Virus record (IMG/VR): IMGVR_UViG_3300032456_000002
Coordinates: 1-64,000 of that record
From: a virus
Direction: 5' to 3' (one strand)
Length of the DNA: 64,000 bases
This document shows positions 15,258 to 25,216 of the stretch, piece by piece. The stretch's first letter is position 1. Each line of letters opens with the position of its first letter. The notes under the pieces are model-generated. The model did no database searches. It was not told where the DNA came from and worked only from the letters and a program-made list of their open reading frames with translations. Made by a program: the position numbers and the translations under genes.

Positions 15258-16454
15258 TTAAAGCTGCCAACGTCTGTTAGCCCCTGTATCCAAATGGGAG
15301 ATACCGTTGGCATAAAATCCCAGCCCTCCGTCCCATATAGGATCTAGCAGTCGATAAGCCTCAACACTGGATAGCGGATCAACCCAGAAGTCGATCGCCC
15401 CTCCAGACAAGTGAGTGGAATTAGATACGCCGCCTGCATAGCTATTCCAAGGTTCAGGGCGATACCATGACGTGATCTGGATTTGCTGTTTAGTGCGCTT
15501 CTGTAACAGTGGCTTAACTTCTTGCTCAAACCGTCTTGCAATCTCCATGATGTTGCCAACATGACTACCGCCTGGAATGCGAGTGCCGTTGTGCGTTGCC
15601 ATCCCCCATGTGAGGAAACCGCCACTACCCATGATGGGAATGATAAGGGTGTCAGTTGTGACTTTGCCGATGCGAGGGATAAATACTTCCTTGCCAGTGA
15701 CAGCCCCCACCGAATCTACTGGATTATTGGCGTAGAGCTTACCGCCCTTGGATATCTCCACGTCTTTGCCAAACACCCACAAAGTATTCCTGCCCAAGTA
15801 TTCCAGTTGCTTACCATTGACTTGACCTAGGGTAATCAAGTGATGACCTGCTTCTTTTTCTAGGGCGATCGCCGCGATATTCAGGATTGCACCTTTGCTG
15901 AATGCAATCATTTCTGCTGCTGATAAATCTTTTGAGGATGCAGGGCGTGACTTGAGGAAGCTTGAAAACTTGAACGTGAGGGTAAAGTTTGCGGTTGTCG
16001 TCATGGGGTTTGCTCGTTTTAGGAATAAATCTCTTTCGGCTGCACGTCGCCTTTCCAACCCTGGCAAGATTTTGTCATCGCCACGCACCCACATCAAAAA
16101 AGCGGTACTAGCGGCAGCGCGATTGCCTGCGATCAATTCATTGGCAACAGTAGAACCCGCAAATGCACCCATCCCAATATTGAAGGCGAGGGAAACCAAT
16201 GCAGCAAATTCATTTTCATTCAGCGATACGCTCATACTCATAGCCCAAAAAGCGATCGCATCCTCAAAATACTTCAAGTCTTTTTGCAGCAAGGAATAGG
16301 CTTCAGCTTGGGTGATACGTTGCCCCAGCATTACTCCGTTGGTATGCCCATAGCCAATGGTGGGCACTCCTACCGGATCTGTGTAGGCAATCAGCAGACA
16401 CCCTTCAAAGTGTTTTATTAACTCTAGTCCGGCTTGATTGATTTGAATTGCCAT
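15258..16454 (-). CDS. Two-domain endolysin: GH24 lysozyme plus M15 peptidase
   Basis: 398 residues from 16454 (MAIQINQAGLELI). Residues 8-150 are a T4-type lysozyme: HFEGCLLIAYTDPVGVPTIG carries the catalytic Glu and the downstream Asp and Thr of the E-8-D-5-T pattern, and it ends with GLERRRAAERDLFL. The C-terminal 130 residues are an M15/VanY-like zinc peptidase: ITSWYRPEPWN, then THLSGGAIDFWV (His and Asp ligands) and SHLDTG with the last His. Together they cut both sugar and peptide bonds of peptidoglycan for host lysis. No signal peptide, so a holin is needed; the holin-like gene at 16540 is divergent and next to it. The middle region links the domains and is unfamiliar. Confidence 0.88.
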   Translation of the reverse strand: MAIQINQAGLELIKHFEGCLLIAYTDPVGVPTIGYGHTNGVMLGQRITQAEAYSLLQKDLKYFEDAIAFWAMSMSVSLNENEFAALVSLAFNIGMGAFAGSTVANELIAGNRAAASTAFLMWVRGDDKILPGLERRRAAERDLFLKRANPMTTTANFTLTFKFSSFLKSRPASSKDLSAAEMIAFSKGAILNIAAIALEKEAGHHLITLGQVNGKQLEYLGRNTLWVFGKDVEISKGGKLYANNPVDSVGAVTGKEVFIPRIGKVTTDTLIIPIMGSGGFLTWGMATHNGTRIPGGSHVGNIMEIARRFEQEVKPLLQKRTKQQIQITSWYRPEPWNSYAGGVSNSTHLSGGAIDFWVDPLSSVEAYRLLDPIWDGGLGFYANGISHLDTGANRRWQL

Positions 16455-16482
16455 AGCTTCACACAAATAGGAATGCTTATAT

Positions 16483-16492
16483 TTTTAGCGAG
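16483..16492. promoter_or_regulatory. TTTTAGCGAG motif between endolysin and holin genes
   Basis: TTTTAGCGAG on the plus strand (CTCGCTAAAA on the minus strand) lies between the divergent lysis genes. TATGAT (16495-16500) is a possible -10 for the plus strand and TATAAG (16481-16476) for the minus strand. It may co-regulate both lysis genes. Confidence 0.5.
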
Positions 16493-16539
16493 GGTATGAT
16501 TGAATTGTAGGTTCTATTTTTCGCCATTGGTCTTTTCTC

Positions 16540-17145
16540 ATGCCTGAAGCCACAGATCAACCCATAGATAAACAGCTTGATAACATCGAAGGCTTATCCA
16601 AAAAGATTGACTTCAGCACCGCAGACCTCAAACCTTATATTGACGATTTCCACAGCAGGCTAGACCAACAGGCTCAGTCGCTTGCAGATCTGTCTTTAAG
16701 GCAAATCGAAACCTCAAGGCAAATTGCGACCCTTTACGAACAGTCGAATCGAATGCAATCGGTATCAGACAATAGCCAACAGGCGATCGATAATGTGGCG
16801 GCAATTCGGCTACATCTTGAAAGCACTGATGAAGCTGTGGCGAATACCCTGCCTGAGATTGGCAAGAAGGTCGAACGGAATGCCCGCTTGGTTGACCTGT
16901 TGAATGATAGGAATATCAATTTGTTTAAGTGGCTAGGGGGAATTGTCGTCGTCTCTTTTGTATCAAGTATCCTATGGCAATCCCTCCCCCAAGAAGATCG
17001 AACGGATTTAGCTAGACGTTTTTTTGTTCCTTTGGCGACGGTCGCTGGGGGTAGCCTGGTTGGTTATTATTTCCTGAACAGCGGCTCTACGAATAACAAT
17101 TCTTTGGAAGATTCCAATACTGGGAAATCAGATGACACAAAGTAG
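16540..17145 (+). CDS. Holin-like membrane protein
   Basis: 201 residues. Residues 1-125 are polar and heptad-rich, a long soluble or coiled segment. Two hydrophobic segments follow: FKWLGGIVVVSFVSSILW (about 128-146) and FFVPLATVAGGSLVGYYFL (about 160-178), separated by a charged loop. The tail is polar. Two membrane helices next to an endolysin without signal peptide suggest a holin, which opens the inner membrane at lysis time. The large N-terminal domain is unusual for a holin and may sense or regulate. It overlaps the next gene by 14 bp. Confidence 0.6.
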   Translation: MPEATDQPIDKQLDNIEGLSKKIDFSTADLKPYIDDFHSRLDQQAQSLADLSLRQIETSRQIATLYEQSNRMQSVSDNSQQAIDNVAAIRLHLESTDEAVANTLPEIGKKVERNARLVDLLNDRNINLFKWLGGIVVVSFVSSILWQSLPQEDRTDLARRFFVPLATVAGGSLVGYYFLNSGSTNNNSLEDSNTGKSDDTK

Positions 17146-17701
17146 GACAGGTAAGGCGGTGGCGATCGCCCTATTAGGTTCCACGGTCATCAGTGGCGGT
17201 AGCTATGTCACGGGCAGCAACGTAGGCACAACTGATCAAGCCGCCCAGAACTGGCAAGGGACAGACCAAATCGTTATCCCCACTGACATTGACGCGATCG
17301 CGAAAAGGCTTCTAACCAATCGAAAAGCCCACAAGCTAATAATTTACGCCTATGACTATCGCGTTCCCTTCCTCCAGGGCGTTGTAGCTTACGAAGCGTC
17401 ACCCAACAAGGATGTGACAACGCCAGTAAAATCAATCCCTCCTAGGCTTTTCGTTTCAGTAATCGCTGATCCGTGGAACAATGATCTACGTCAAAAAGTT
17501 ACGGTCGAAGTTAGGAAGGATGAAGACGACCCAGAGAAAATATACACCACCATCTCTGCACCAATTGAGATTGATTCCTTGATACTCCCAGCCGGACGTG
17601 TGGTGATCGTTTTCGACCGTGGGCATCTGAGTGACTACGAAGTAACGGATATTTCAGATCAAATTAGAGGCTTTGCAAGATTCCTTAAGAAAATCGATTG
17701 A
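17132..17701 (+). CDS. Exported or membrane-anchored protein, possible lysis accessory
   Basis: 189 residues, starting inside the end of the holin-like gene. Residues 8-30 (VAIALLGSTVISGGSYVTGS) form a signal peptide or anchor. The rest looks like a beta-rich extracytoplasmic domain (LIIYAYDYRVPFL, LFVSVIADPW, VTVEVRKDEDDPEK, RVVIVFDRGHLSDYEV). Its position suggests an antiholin or spanin-like role, but no spanin signature (lipobox or coiled coil) is visible. Function uncertain. Confidence 0.5.
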   Translation: MTQSRTGKAVAIALLGSTVISGGSYVTGSNVGTTDQAAQNWQGTDQIVIPTDIDAIAKRLLTNRKAHKLIIYAYDYRVPFLQGVVAYEASPNKDVTTPVKSIPPRLFVSVIADPWNNDLRQKVTVEVRKDEDDPEKIYTTISAPIEIDSLILPAGRVVIVFDRGHLSDYEVTDISDQIRGFARFLKKID

Positions 17702-18149
17702 AGCGATATAGCATTTTGTTTTAACCAAATTCAAATTCAAAGCCCTTGCAGATAAACCAATTTCTACCACGGGCGATCGCGCTCAATCTGGCACAAACTA
17801 AAGTGGGACGGGCGATCGATAGGATGATTCCAGCTTCCTTAATGCTGGCAAATTTTTGATTAGTATCAAGACACAAAAGTGCTATTTTGGGGTTGCTCAT
17901 CTTGAATAAGTCCCGGTAGTTGGATTGTCCAGTAGCCTGTTGTTGAGACGACTACAATCCATCCTGCCACGGCTGAAGCTTGATAGAGTCGATTTGCGAG
18001 AGGCGCAGTGGTACGTTTGTCTTTCATACCCCGATCGTCACTTTCTTTTAAGCATAAAAACTCAGGCAGGGGGTTGGGTTCCCCCACCCATTTGTGTAAA
18101 CCGATGGGCTGGAGTGCTTTGTCCTATGGGTGTGTGGTATGCATACAAA
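17702..18149. other. Mostly non-coding interval with one possible small membrane ORF
   Basis: The only candidate gene is at 17866-18027 on the minus strand: 53 residues starting MKDKRTTAPLANRLYQ with a hydrophobic centre (AGWIVVVSTTGYWTI) that could be a membrane helix; its ribosome-binding site is weak. A GGGGG/CCCCC hairpin lies near 18066-18086. Otherwise I see nothing definite. Confidence 0.4.
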
Positions 18150-18186
18150 AACCCCACAGAGTAGCGAGGCGTTACTCTGTGGGGTT
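18150..18186. terminator. Bidirectional terminator, 14 bp stem
   Basis: AACCCCACAGAGTA (18150-18163) pairs perfectly with TACTCTGTGGGGTT (18173-18186), with an A tract on the left that becomes a U tract for minus-strand transcripts. It closes the cassette gene at 18204. Confidence 0.85.
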
Positions 18187-18203
18187 GGGTAGAGAGTTTG
18201 TCT

Positions 18204-18968
18204 CTAGTCGAATTCAAAACCCATTTGACCTGGGCTAGATTGATCTCGTTTGCCTGTTCTGCAATTTTGCCGCATCCGTTGGTATCGGAAGTACTCCACA
18301 GACTCTACCTTGATTATCTCTGGGCACAGCTCAACCTTTGCTCCACTAGCAGATCTAAAGCTGAGAATCAAAATTGAGAATGCAGCCAGTGTCATCCATA
18401 GTTGATCGTCGTCATCCTTCACCCAGTGCTCAAACTCGTTAAAGTTTCTCAGCAGTGCCTCTCTGACCTGAGATTTTTTGACGATGCCGGATGCCTCGTG
18501 CAAATAGTTCAGAGGAATTTGAAAGTGAGAAGCAGGGCGATCGCCTTCTTTGGGTTCGGGCTTGGCTCCAAACTTGGCTTGATAGTCGGCAGCTAGGAGG
18601 GCAGCAGATGAACGGCGTAATTCCTGCGAGAATCGACTGCGACCCATGTAAGCCAAATAAATCAATCCAGCCATCCCGCTTGAAGGGGTTTCCTGAAAAC
18701 CGTCCCTCCCATCTACACGGGTATACTTCGTTACTTCCGTAAAACGGAGGATACCAGAATCAACTTCTATCAAGTCTTTCCAGGTTTGGGTGGTGTTTTT
18801 ATTTCCAAAGAACATCTTCAAGAAATCATAGACAGAATGCTTCCCGTCTTGACTTCTAATACTGCCATCCGCGATCGCATCTTCAATTTGCCCAATCAGC
18901 TGCTTCAGAACTGCTTGATGCAGTGAAACGCCAAACTCTTGAACTTGTGAGAAAATAGTTTCAGCCAC
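18204..18968 (-). CDS. Phage regulator cassette protein with DFDFE-like tail
   Basis: 254 residues from a GTG at 18968. Residues 40-105 (YDFLKMFFGNKNTTQTWKDL, then TEVTKYTRVDGRDGFQETP and SGMAGLIYLAYMG) resemble the BRO/KilA-like phage regulator pattern in which a small domain with a conserved glycine-rich turn binds DNA. The end, QMGFEFD, resembles the tails of the genes at 34937, 40720 and 51701 (DFDFD, DFDFE). It has its own leader and terminator, like the other cassettes. Exact family not certain. Confidence 0.55.
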   Translation of the reverse strand: MAETIFSQVQEFGVSLHQAVLKQLIGQIEDAIADGSIRSQDGKHSVYDFLKMFFGNKNTTQTWKDLIEVDSGILRFTEVTKYTRVDGRDGFQETPSSGMAGLIYLAYMGRSRFSQELRRSSAALLAADYQAKFGAKPEPKEGDRPASHFQIPLNYLHEASGIVKKSQVREALLRNFNEFEHWVKDDDDQLWMTLAAFSILILSFRSASGAKVELCPEIIKVESVEYFRYQRMRQNCRTGKRDQSSPGQMGFEFD

Positions 18969-19066
18969 TTCATTACCTGCGTAGTGATTTTGGTCAGCAG
19001 TCGTCTGAGGAGTAAACTCGTTCGGCTGCGTCTTTGTGCTATTTTACAATGTTTTCCTCACTAAAA
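18969..19066 (-). promoter_or_regulatory. Cassette leader of the 18204 gene
   Basis: Minus strand: TTTTAGTGAG (19066-19057), -10 TAAAAT (19046-19041), a hairpin with outer GCAG/CTGC and inner GAGT/ACTC arms (19029-18997), then CTGACCAAAATCACTA and the GTG start. It is the most divergent of the eight leaders but keeps the order of elements. Confidence 0.55.
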
Positions 19067-19147
19067 CCTACTGCAATCGCAAGAATATTAACGCCTTCAA
19101 CGAAACGGTTTAGAATAGCGATGTTGATGTTTTTGCGAGATACACAC

Positions 19148-22100
19148 ATGGAAAGCCGCCAATTATCTGAAGATCTACAATCCTTGGGTGTGAATATTAC
19201 CGAGGATGAGATCAAAGAATTAGCGGCTTTCCATTTCTATCTAAAAACTCAGAACCAATCACGCCTTGCAGAAACCCCGATCGCCTTTGACCCCGACGAC
19301 ATTGAGGGCGGCAAAACATTAGGCAGCATCATTGGTGGTGTAATTGGTATCGGCTTATCATTTGTTTTGCCAGGGATAGGACTAGCAGCGGGTTTGGCGA
19401 TCGGTAGTGCGATCGGGGGATTAGCTGGGGCTGCATTTGCCAAGCCACCCAAAGGGGCAGAGCCGGACGATCAATCAGCCAATCGACGCAGCGCCAAAAG
19501 CTATGGCATCACGGCATCTAAGGGATTAGTAGAGGTAGGGAATCCTGTCCCTTTTATTTTCTGCAACCGCGATCGCAATGTAAATGGTGGGGTGCGATTC
19601 AGCGGGCAGCTAATAGCATCTTGGATTGATACCCTCAAGGGTGTGCAGCATCTTCACGAACTATATGTGGCGTGTCTAGGCAAGGTGGGTGGGATTAGCT
19701 CGGCAGAGACGTTGTTGGACGGGCAAGCCTTAGATAATTTTCTTTTTAATGAGGTCGTGATTGACCAGCGGTTGGGCACTGCCGCGCAGACCGCGATGGC
19801 GAACTTTCCGTTTTATACGCAGGTTGTATCGCCATCGCTGAAGAATCAGCTCGGGTTGGACATGCGATCGATTGTTGCCGAAGTGAAGGTGAAGCGGAAG
19901 GAAACTATCGCAGATAAGCTTGTGTCGAGAAGCATGATTGTGACTCGCACCCCAGATAATTGTCGGGTAAAAAAGTCGGGAGCAGCAAACGCATCGTTCA
20001 TAAGTAAGGACAGGATTAGACCAAATAAAGACGGCTTTGTTCAGGCGCAAATTCTTAGGGGTAGCTGGCTGCAATATATTGGCATCACTAACGACATTGT
20101 GGCGAGTGCATTTCCTCAAGCCTATCCGTTTGTATTCCAGTTTGTGAATGCTCAGTTTGCCTGTCGTGTCAATAATGTTGCCGTCACCACCGCCGCAGCC
20201 TATATCAAAGAAGATATCTTTACCATTGAATACATCAGTGGTGTCGTGGTGTTTAGGCGCAACAGAGCGATCGTTCATACTTCTTTTGCTGCGAGAGTGT
20301 ACCCAGCAAGGTTGGCAGTACATATTCTTGATAATGCCAATGATGCCGATGGGGTAGAAATTAATGATTTGCGAGTGGGCAATAATATCAGTTTCTCTAA
20401 GGGCGGCACGAAGCCTGGAATTGGCACGGTGTTAGAGCTGCAAGCACCAGAGTTTGACGAAGAAGAAGATCTTACCGAGGCTGAATTATTAGAATCAGCC
20501 CGCAACGAAACCGATCAATTCAGCCCTGCTGAAGTATATTTTGCGGCAGGGCAACAGTTTAGGGTTATCGCTAAAAATTACAACGCTGCAACCATTCAAG
20601 CCGATACAGTGCTAAATCTTGGGGAAGGTGACAAAATCTATGCCCAATGGACTCCTACTTACGAAACCACAAAAAAAGTTACTGAGATTCATGTAAACCT
20701 TGTCTGTCGCCTGTTTGCCAGAGATGAAAAGAATAGACTTATTAAGCATGGCGTTTTATTCGACTGCTACATTCGCTCTTCTACAATCGGCTGGACGTTT
20801 GCCTTCAGAGGGCTTATCTCTAACTCCAGCGAGGGAGAAGTCAGACGATATTTTAAGCTTAAGAATCTGCCCTATTCCCGCTACAAGATTGAACTTAGAC
20901 CGCTTAGAGTCGCGAACGCGCAAGCCGTGATCTGGCGATTTAATGACACTGGTGCGAGGGATACCCGCGACACATCGGCTATTGTAGGCGGCAAAGTAAT
21001 CCGGTTCGAGACGCAGATTGATGGGCAATCTACCGTAGCAGATGCTAACAAGATTATTCTTTATGATGAAGCCCTGAAGCCCGCTGTCTCCACTCAACAA
21101 GGGGCACCGATCGCCATTACCTCTATCAATGAAGTTGTCACAACTGCAACGCCTCCCACATATCCAGACTTTGCATTAACCGGAATTAGCTACTTGGCAT
21201 CAGAGCGAATCCAAACAGCACCTACTCCTAATTTCCTGATGCAGCTAGGTGGTGAGACGAGGGCACATATCTCGGCTGGGGTGATTACAAGCGTTAGTGC
21301 CTTGGATTATGGGGTTAGTGCTCCACCGATGGGGACAGCCGATCCCGTTCGGTATTTCGATGTCTTCAGGAACCTAGACAAGCACGTTGAATCAGCAGTC
21401 TCTGCCACCAACTCAACTCAGATCTCTACGTTTGTCACAGTGCAGGCAGAAGTAGGCGATCGCTACCTTGTCTATCGCATCGAATCTATCAACTATCTTC
21501 CCGATGCTTATGCTTATGTGTTGGGCGATCCTGATGGTGGTTTAGGGGCAAGGATAGACCGTGATGAATGGCTAGATTATCCGAGCATTGTTAATTCGCG
21601 GCAGTATTGCATTGCTAATGCTAACTACTGGGATGGTGTGATTGCAACGCTCACTAATTGGCGGCAATGGGCAGCACAAGAGGCGATCGGCTCTAGGGTT
21701 TTGCCTTGTCGCATTGATGGCAGATTTGGGATGATTCCCGAAACCGAGACCCCTGTCACATTCCTCTTCAACGCTTCCAACGTCTTCAATTACAAAGAAG
21801 AATTCCTTGATTGGAGCATGAGCCGTTGCAATAGTTTGATTGTCAGCTACACCGATGGCAGAGACGAATATAAGACGAAGACCGTCCGCATCCAATCACC
21901 TGAAGCCGCGAATGGATTAGAGCCGTTGGAAGAAAAGGCATTACAGTTGCCCGCTGTCACTAATCGAGGTCAAGCGATTTGGGCGGGTGCATTAGTTTTC
22001 AAATCGCCCAGAATTCAAACGCGATCGGTTAGCTTCACGACTGGGCAGATGGCGTGCTATATGAAACCTGGTGATTTAATCCAAGGGCAACACGTCACGA

Positions 22101-25100
22101 CAGAATGGCAGTTTGAGAAATCTGGCACTGTAATTCAAAGCCTATCTTTTGTCGGTGGAACTCAAACCGTAAGGCTATCTGTCCCAATAACTACCACCGT
22201 TACTGCTGCGAATCTAAGAGCCGCTATTCAATATAAAGATAATGGGGAAACTAGAACAAACCTTTTAAGTTCTATGGCATCTAGCAATCAAGTGGCGATC
22301 GCCGGACTCGCCCGACCATTAGCCCTTGGCGATACTGTCATCATTGGAACCGAGCTAGAAGATCGTCGCACCTATCGGGTTTCTTCTGTGCGACCGACAG
22401 AAGAAGGGGCGATCGATGTTGTCGCAATCTACTGGAATAGATCGATGTTGACCCTTGATGGGCTAGTGATTGATGGGGAATGCAGCAGCGCCACCCCGAC
22501 TTATACTTTTGATAAAAATGAATTACTGACCTGGCTAAGTGGTTCTGATTCGTTCTTAACGACTTACACCAGAAACACTATGCCCATGCTGGCAAACAGC
22601 GACTTCTTGCTCGTCAATGCATTCCAGGATGTCTTGGGTAGAGGTGGGTATTTCCCCTCGCAAGCTGGAACCAGCGAAGGGCAATTTATCATGTCCAAAG
22701 CCAGCTCTCTAGCTTTTGAAGCCACTGGGAATGCGAGTTGGCTAAACCGCGCTACCAACTTTGGACAAGCTGCACTAAATTTTCTGTACCGGGGTCAAGC
22801 CGTCCCGGTAAACCCTAATACCCCATTCGCTCCACACTGGCTCTTCATCGTCAAAGCTACATCTAAGTCAAAGGGACTAACAAACGCAGACCCATTAGCT
22901 TATGGTCACTTTGATGTTTCTGTCTCGTTTGCCAGTGGTGTGGGGACAATCTCCAACGGCAATAGCGGCAACCTTCTAGCAGATTTATACAGCGCTCGAC
23001 TGCCTAGCTCTAGACTTCTGTGGCGGAACGTCTACAGCCCGGTCATCCCTACTTCGTCTAATCTGACTATTAATTATTGGGTCGCCCAGATTGGTGGCGT
23101 GGGTGGAAACTTCAGGATCTTCCCGACTACCGCAGCTTCTAATGGCACACCCCCGGTTGCTACGGGTGAACCTGTTGGTAGAGTGGTTTTGACCAACACT
23201 GGGTATAACGGCAACGCGCTTTTAACTTACTCTTCTTACACCGGGCCCGACTTACTTAAGAACGCCATGTTTGAGGCTTACCCAATGTGGCGGGCATTGC
23301 TCAATACTGAAGTCAACTGCGCGACAGATTCACTTCCTTGGGCTTATGAAACCTACGATCGCCTATTCGCCCTGACTGGGAATGTGCAATGGCAACGGGC
23401 TAGGGATGCCAGCGGATTCACAGCGGGGTTGGCTGCCACGATTGAGAATCTTAGCCACTTCTGGAAGAAAAGCACGGCTTCAGATCCATTAGCCTATCCT
23501 GGCTCCCAGATTGTGCAAGTCAACAACACGGCAGGGTTTACCCTAAGTCGAGTTACGACAGCAGGGGACAAACAAAATTGGGTAAGGCTAATTGTCAATA
23601 ATGGGGCTGAAGCATTCCCTTCGATTGAGTTCCAAAACTATGCCGTCCAAACTTTGTTCAATGATAATAATGTCGATCTTTTTGTAGAGTTTGCCGCATC
23701 GGTATCAAGTCAATTGATGGAAATGTATGTTTCCACAACTGCCGATCCGTTTGATGACTCAGCTATCTATCGAGCCTTCTTCCTAGCCCCCGCCACAGCA
23801 CAGCAGAATTCATCCAAAACATTAAACTCTAGGGACTTAATTCGATGGAATACCACTAAGAGTGCCCTAGGTCATTTCCTGTGGCATCCTGCTGTTGTGG
23901 ATAGCCCAATGTATACCTACAGCGGCAGCGGTGGGACGGCTACTGTCACCCGGATCGATACCGTGATTGGGCAGTTCTCCCCAATGGTATGGCGGGTAGT
24001 TCTTACTAAGGGTGCGGGCTTTGCTGGGGCTGGCTTCGTCATCAGTGAAGGAGCCACAACATCCAACCCTCCATCTATCTATTTCAAGTGTTCTGGCAAT
24101 GTGACCTATAGAGTGCAGGATGCCTCTAATGCATGGTTTTCAATCACCTTGCCTCAAACAGATGGCAAATGGCAACGGTTTAGCCCTGACTGGGCTGACT
24201 TGTCTGGTGTGGGAACTCCCAACGCAGCGGGCAATATTACCAACGTAGACTTGGAAGCCGTGGGGACTGCCACCATTGATGTTTTCTACTTGGCAGTCAA
24301 TGACACAGTGGAGCCGGAAAGATTGCCACTACCTTCTATTGGCTTCAAGAGTGCTGTTGTTTGTCGCAACACAGGAGCATTCACAATCTGGCTTGGCACT
24401 TTTAGACCGCGCAATAATCCGCTTGATGAAATCCCCTATGATGGGGCGTTCGTCTTCACCTACAACCAACTAAACGGGCTGCCCTTGGCATGGAAAGGCT
24501 TGTTTTATATGGGCTATCAATCGCCTTTGATTTGGCTGATTCTAAGCGATCGCACTCGTGCTAATAATGTGTTGCAAATGCTGCGAGATTCGATGGATGA
24601 TTACGCCCTAACTCATTCAGATGGCGGCATGACTCCAACGTTTGCCCCACCTGTATGGGATTCTGGCGATTATCTATCAGCCAATCGACCTATCAATACT
24701 TTTGGATGGCAGGGCCCAGATCCAAATACAGGCTGGGGCGGCTATTATGTGCGACCCTTACTGGAGACCGCAAAGCTATTACAGCTAGAACCACAAAACC
24801 CTTACGCCATTGGCATCCTAACCCGTGCCTTTGTCTTCCTCAAAACATTCTACGAAGTCAATGGCAGATTTCCAACTAACTTTCAACAGGTCGGGGAAGC
24901 TACTGCCACTTATCACGAACCACACGTAGCATCAATCATCATGGAGTCTGCTATCTATGCCAATATTGCCGGGCTTGACCCTGACGTTTCGTTCCCATTG
25001 ATTCGATATGGCTATGAATATCTAAGAAGTCAGTATGTTTCGACCGGGGCAATGGCGGGAAGTTTTACCAGTGGGCAGCCTGTATTCAATACTACCTTCA

Positions 25101-25189
25101 GAGAAAACTTTGGGTTCTGGGTAGCGAATGAAGTGGAAGCGATCGCCACTTTGGTCAAATACCTAGATCTGTTGAGATACCCTTGCTAG
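19148..25189 (+). CDS. Giant tail-tip/host-specificity protein
   Basis: 2,013 residues from the ATG at 19148 (MESRQLSEDLQSLG). The Gly/Ala-rich hydrophobic segment at about residues 55-100 (GSIIGGVIGIGLSFVLPGIG) and the following region with YGITASKGLVEVGNPVPFIF resemble gpJ-like tail-tip proteins, which close the tail and contact the host. Fibronectin-like and beta-rich stretches follow. From about residue 1130 the character changes to helical segments with YFPSQAGTSEGQF, LARATNFGQ-like and WAYETYDRLFALTGN motifs, repeated again near the end (GYYVRPLLETAKLLQL, FGFWVANEVEAIATLV). This looks like an alpha/alpha-toroid glycosidase-like domain split around inserted lectin-like modules. Such a domain could degrade cell-surface polysaccharide. 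It is the largest gene here and the only plus-strand member of the tail module in this part. Confidence 0.75.
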   Translation: MESRQLSEDLQSLGVNITEDEIKELAAFHFYLKTQNQSRLAETPIAFDPDDIEGGKTLGSIIGGVIGIGLSFVLPGIGLAAGLAIGSAIGGLAGAAFAKPPKGAEPDDQSANRRSAKSYGITASKGLVEVGNPVPFIFCNRDRNVNGGVRFSGQLIASWIDTLKGVQHLHELYVACLGKVGGISSAETLLDGQALDNFLFNEVVIDQRLGTAAQTAMANFPFYTQVVSPSLKNQLGLDMRSIVAEVKVKRKETIADKLVSRSMIVTRTPDNCRVKKSGAANASFISKDRIRPNKDGFVQAQILRGSWLQYIGITNDIVASAFPQAYPFVFQFVNAQFACRVNNVAVTTAAAYIKEDIFTIEYISGVVVFRRNRAIVHTSFAARVYPARLAVHILDNANDADGVEINDLRVGNNISFSKGGTKPGIGTVLELQAPEFDEEEDLTEAELLESARNETDQFSPAEVYFAAGQQFRVIAKNYNAATIQADTVLNLGEGDKIYAQWTPTYETTKKVTEIHVNLVCRLFARDEKNRLIKHGVLFDCYIRSSTIGWTFAFRGLISNSSEGEVRRYFKLKNLPYSRYKIELRPLRVANAQAVIWRFNDTGARDTRDTSAIVGGKVIRFETQIDGQSTVADANKIILYDEALKPAVSTQQGAPIAITSINEVVTTATPPTYPDFALTGISYLASERIQTAPTPNFLMQLGGETRAHISAGVITSVSALDYGVSAPPMGTADPVRYFDVFRNLDKHVESAVSATNSTQISTFVTVQAEVGDRYLVYRIESINYLPDAYAYVLGDPDGGLGARIDRDEWLDYPSIVNSRQYCIANANYWDGVIATLTNWRQWAAQEAIGSRVLPCRIDGRFGMIPETETPVTFLFNASNVFNYKEEFLDWSMSRCNSLIVSYTDGRDEYKTKTVRIQSPEAANGLEPLEEKALQLPAVTNRGQAIWAGALVFKSPRIQTRSVSFTTGQMACYMKPGDLIQGQHVTTEWQFEKSGTVIQSLSFVGGTQTVRLSVPITTTVTAANLRAAIQYKDNGETRTNLLSSMASSNQVAIAGLARPLALGDTVIIGTELEDRRTYRVSSVRPTEEGAIDVVAIYWNRSMLTLDGLVIDGECSSATPTYTFDKNELLTWLSGSDSFLTTYTRNTMPMLANSDFLLVNAFQDVLGRGGYFPSQAGTSEGQFIMSKASSLAFEATGNASWLNRATNFGQAALNFLYRGQAVPVNPNTPFAPHWLFIVKATSKSKGLTNADPLAYGHFDVSVSFASGVGTISNGNSGNLLADLYSARLPSSRLLWRNVYSPVIPTSSNLTINYWVAQIGGVGGNFRIFPTTAASNGTPPVATGEPVGRVVLTNTGYNGNALLTYSSYTGPDLLKNAMFEAYPMWRALLNTEVNCATDSLPWAYETYDRLFALTGNVQWQRARDASGFTAGLAATIENLSHFWKKSTASDPLAYPGSQIVQVNNTAGFTLSRVTTAGDKQNWVRLIVNNGAEAFPSIEFQNYAVQTLFNDNNVDLFVEFAASVSSQLMEMYVSTTADPFDDSAIYRAFFLAPATAQQNSSKTLNSRDLIRWNTTKSALGHFLWHPAVVDSPMYTYSGSGGTATVTRIDTVIGQFSPMVWRVVLTKGAGFAGAGFVISEGATTSNPPSIYFKCSGNVTYRVQDASNAWFSITLPQTDGKWQRFSPDWADLSGVGTPNAAGNITNVDLEAVGTATIDVFYLAVNDTVEPERLPLPSIGFKSAVVCRNTGAFTIWLGTFRPRNNPLDEIPYDGAFVFTYNQLNGLPLAWKGLFYMGYQSPLIWLILSDRTRANNVLQMLRDSMDDYALTHSDGGMTPTFAPPVWDSGDYLSANRPINTFGWQGPDPNTGWGGYYVRPLLETAKLLQLEPQNPYAIGILTRAFVFLKTFYEVNGRFPTNFQQVGEATATYHEPHVASIIMESAIYANIAGLDPDVSFPLIRYGYEYLRSQYVSTGAMAGSFTSGQPVFNTTFRENFGFWVANEVEAIATLVKYLDLLRYPC

Positions 25190-25216
25190 ATCTTTCAAAT
25201 CTCCAAGGTGGAGCTA

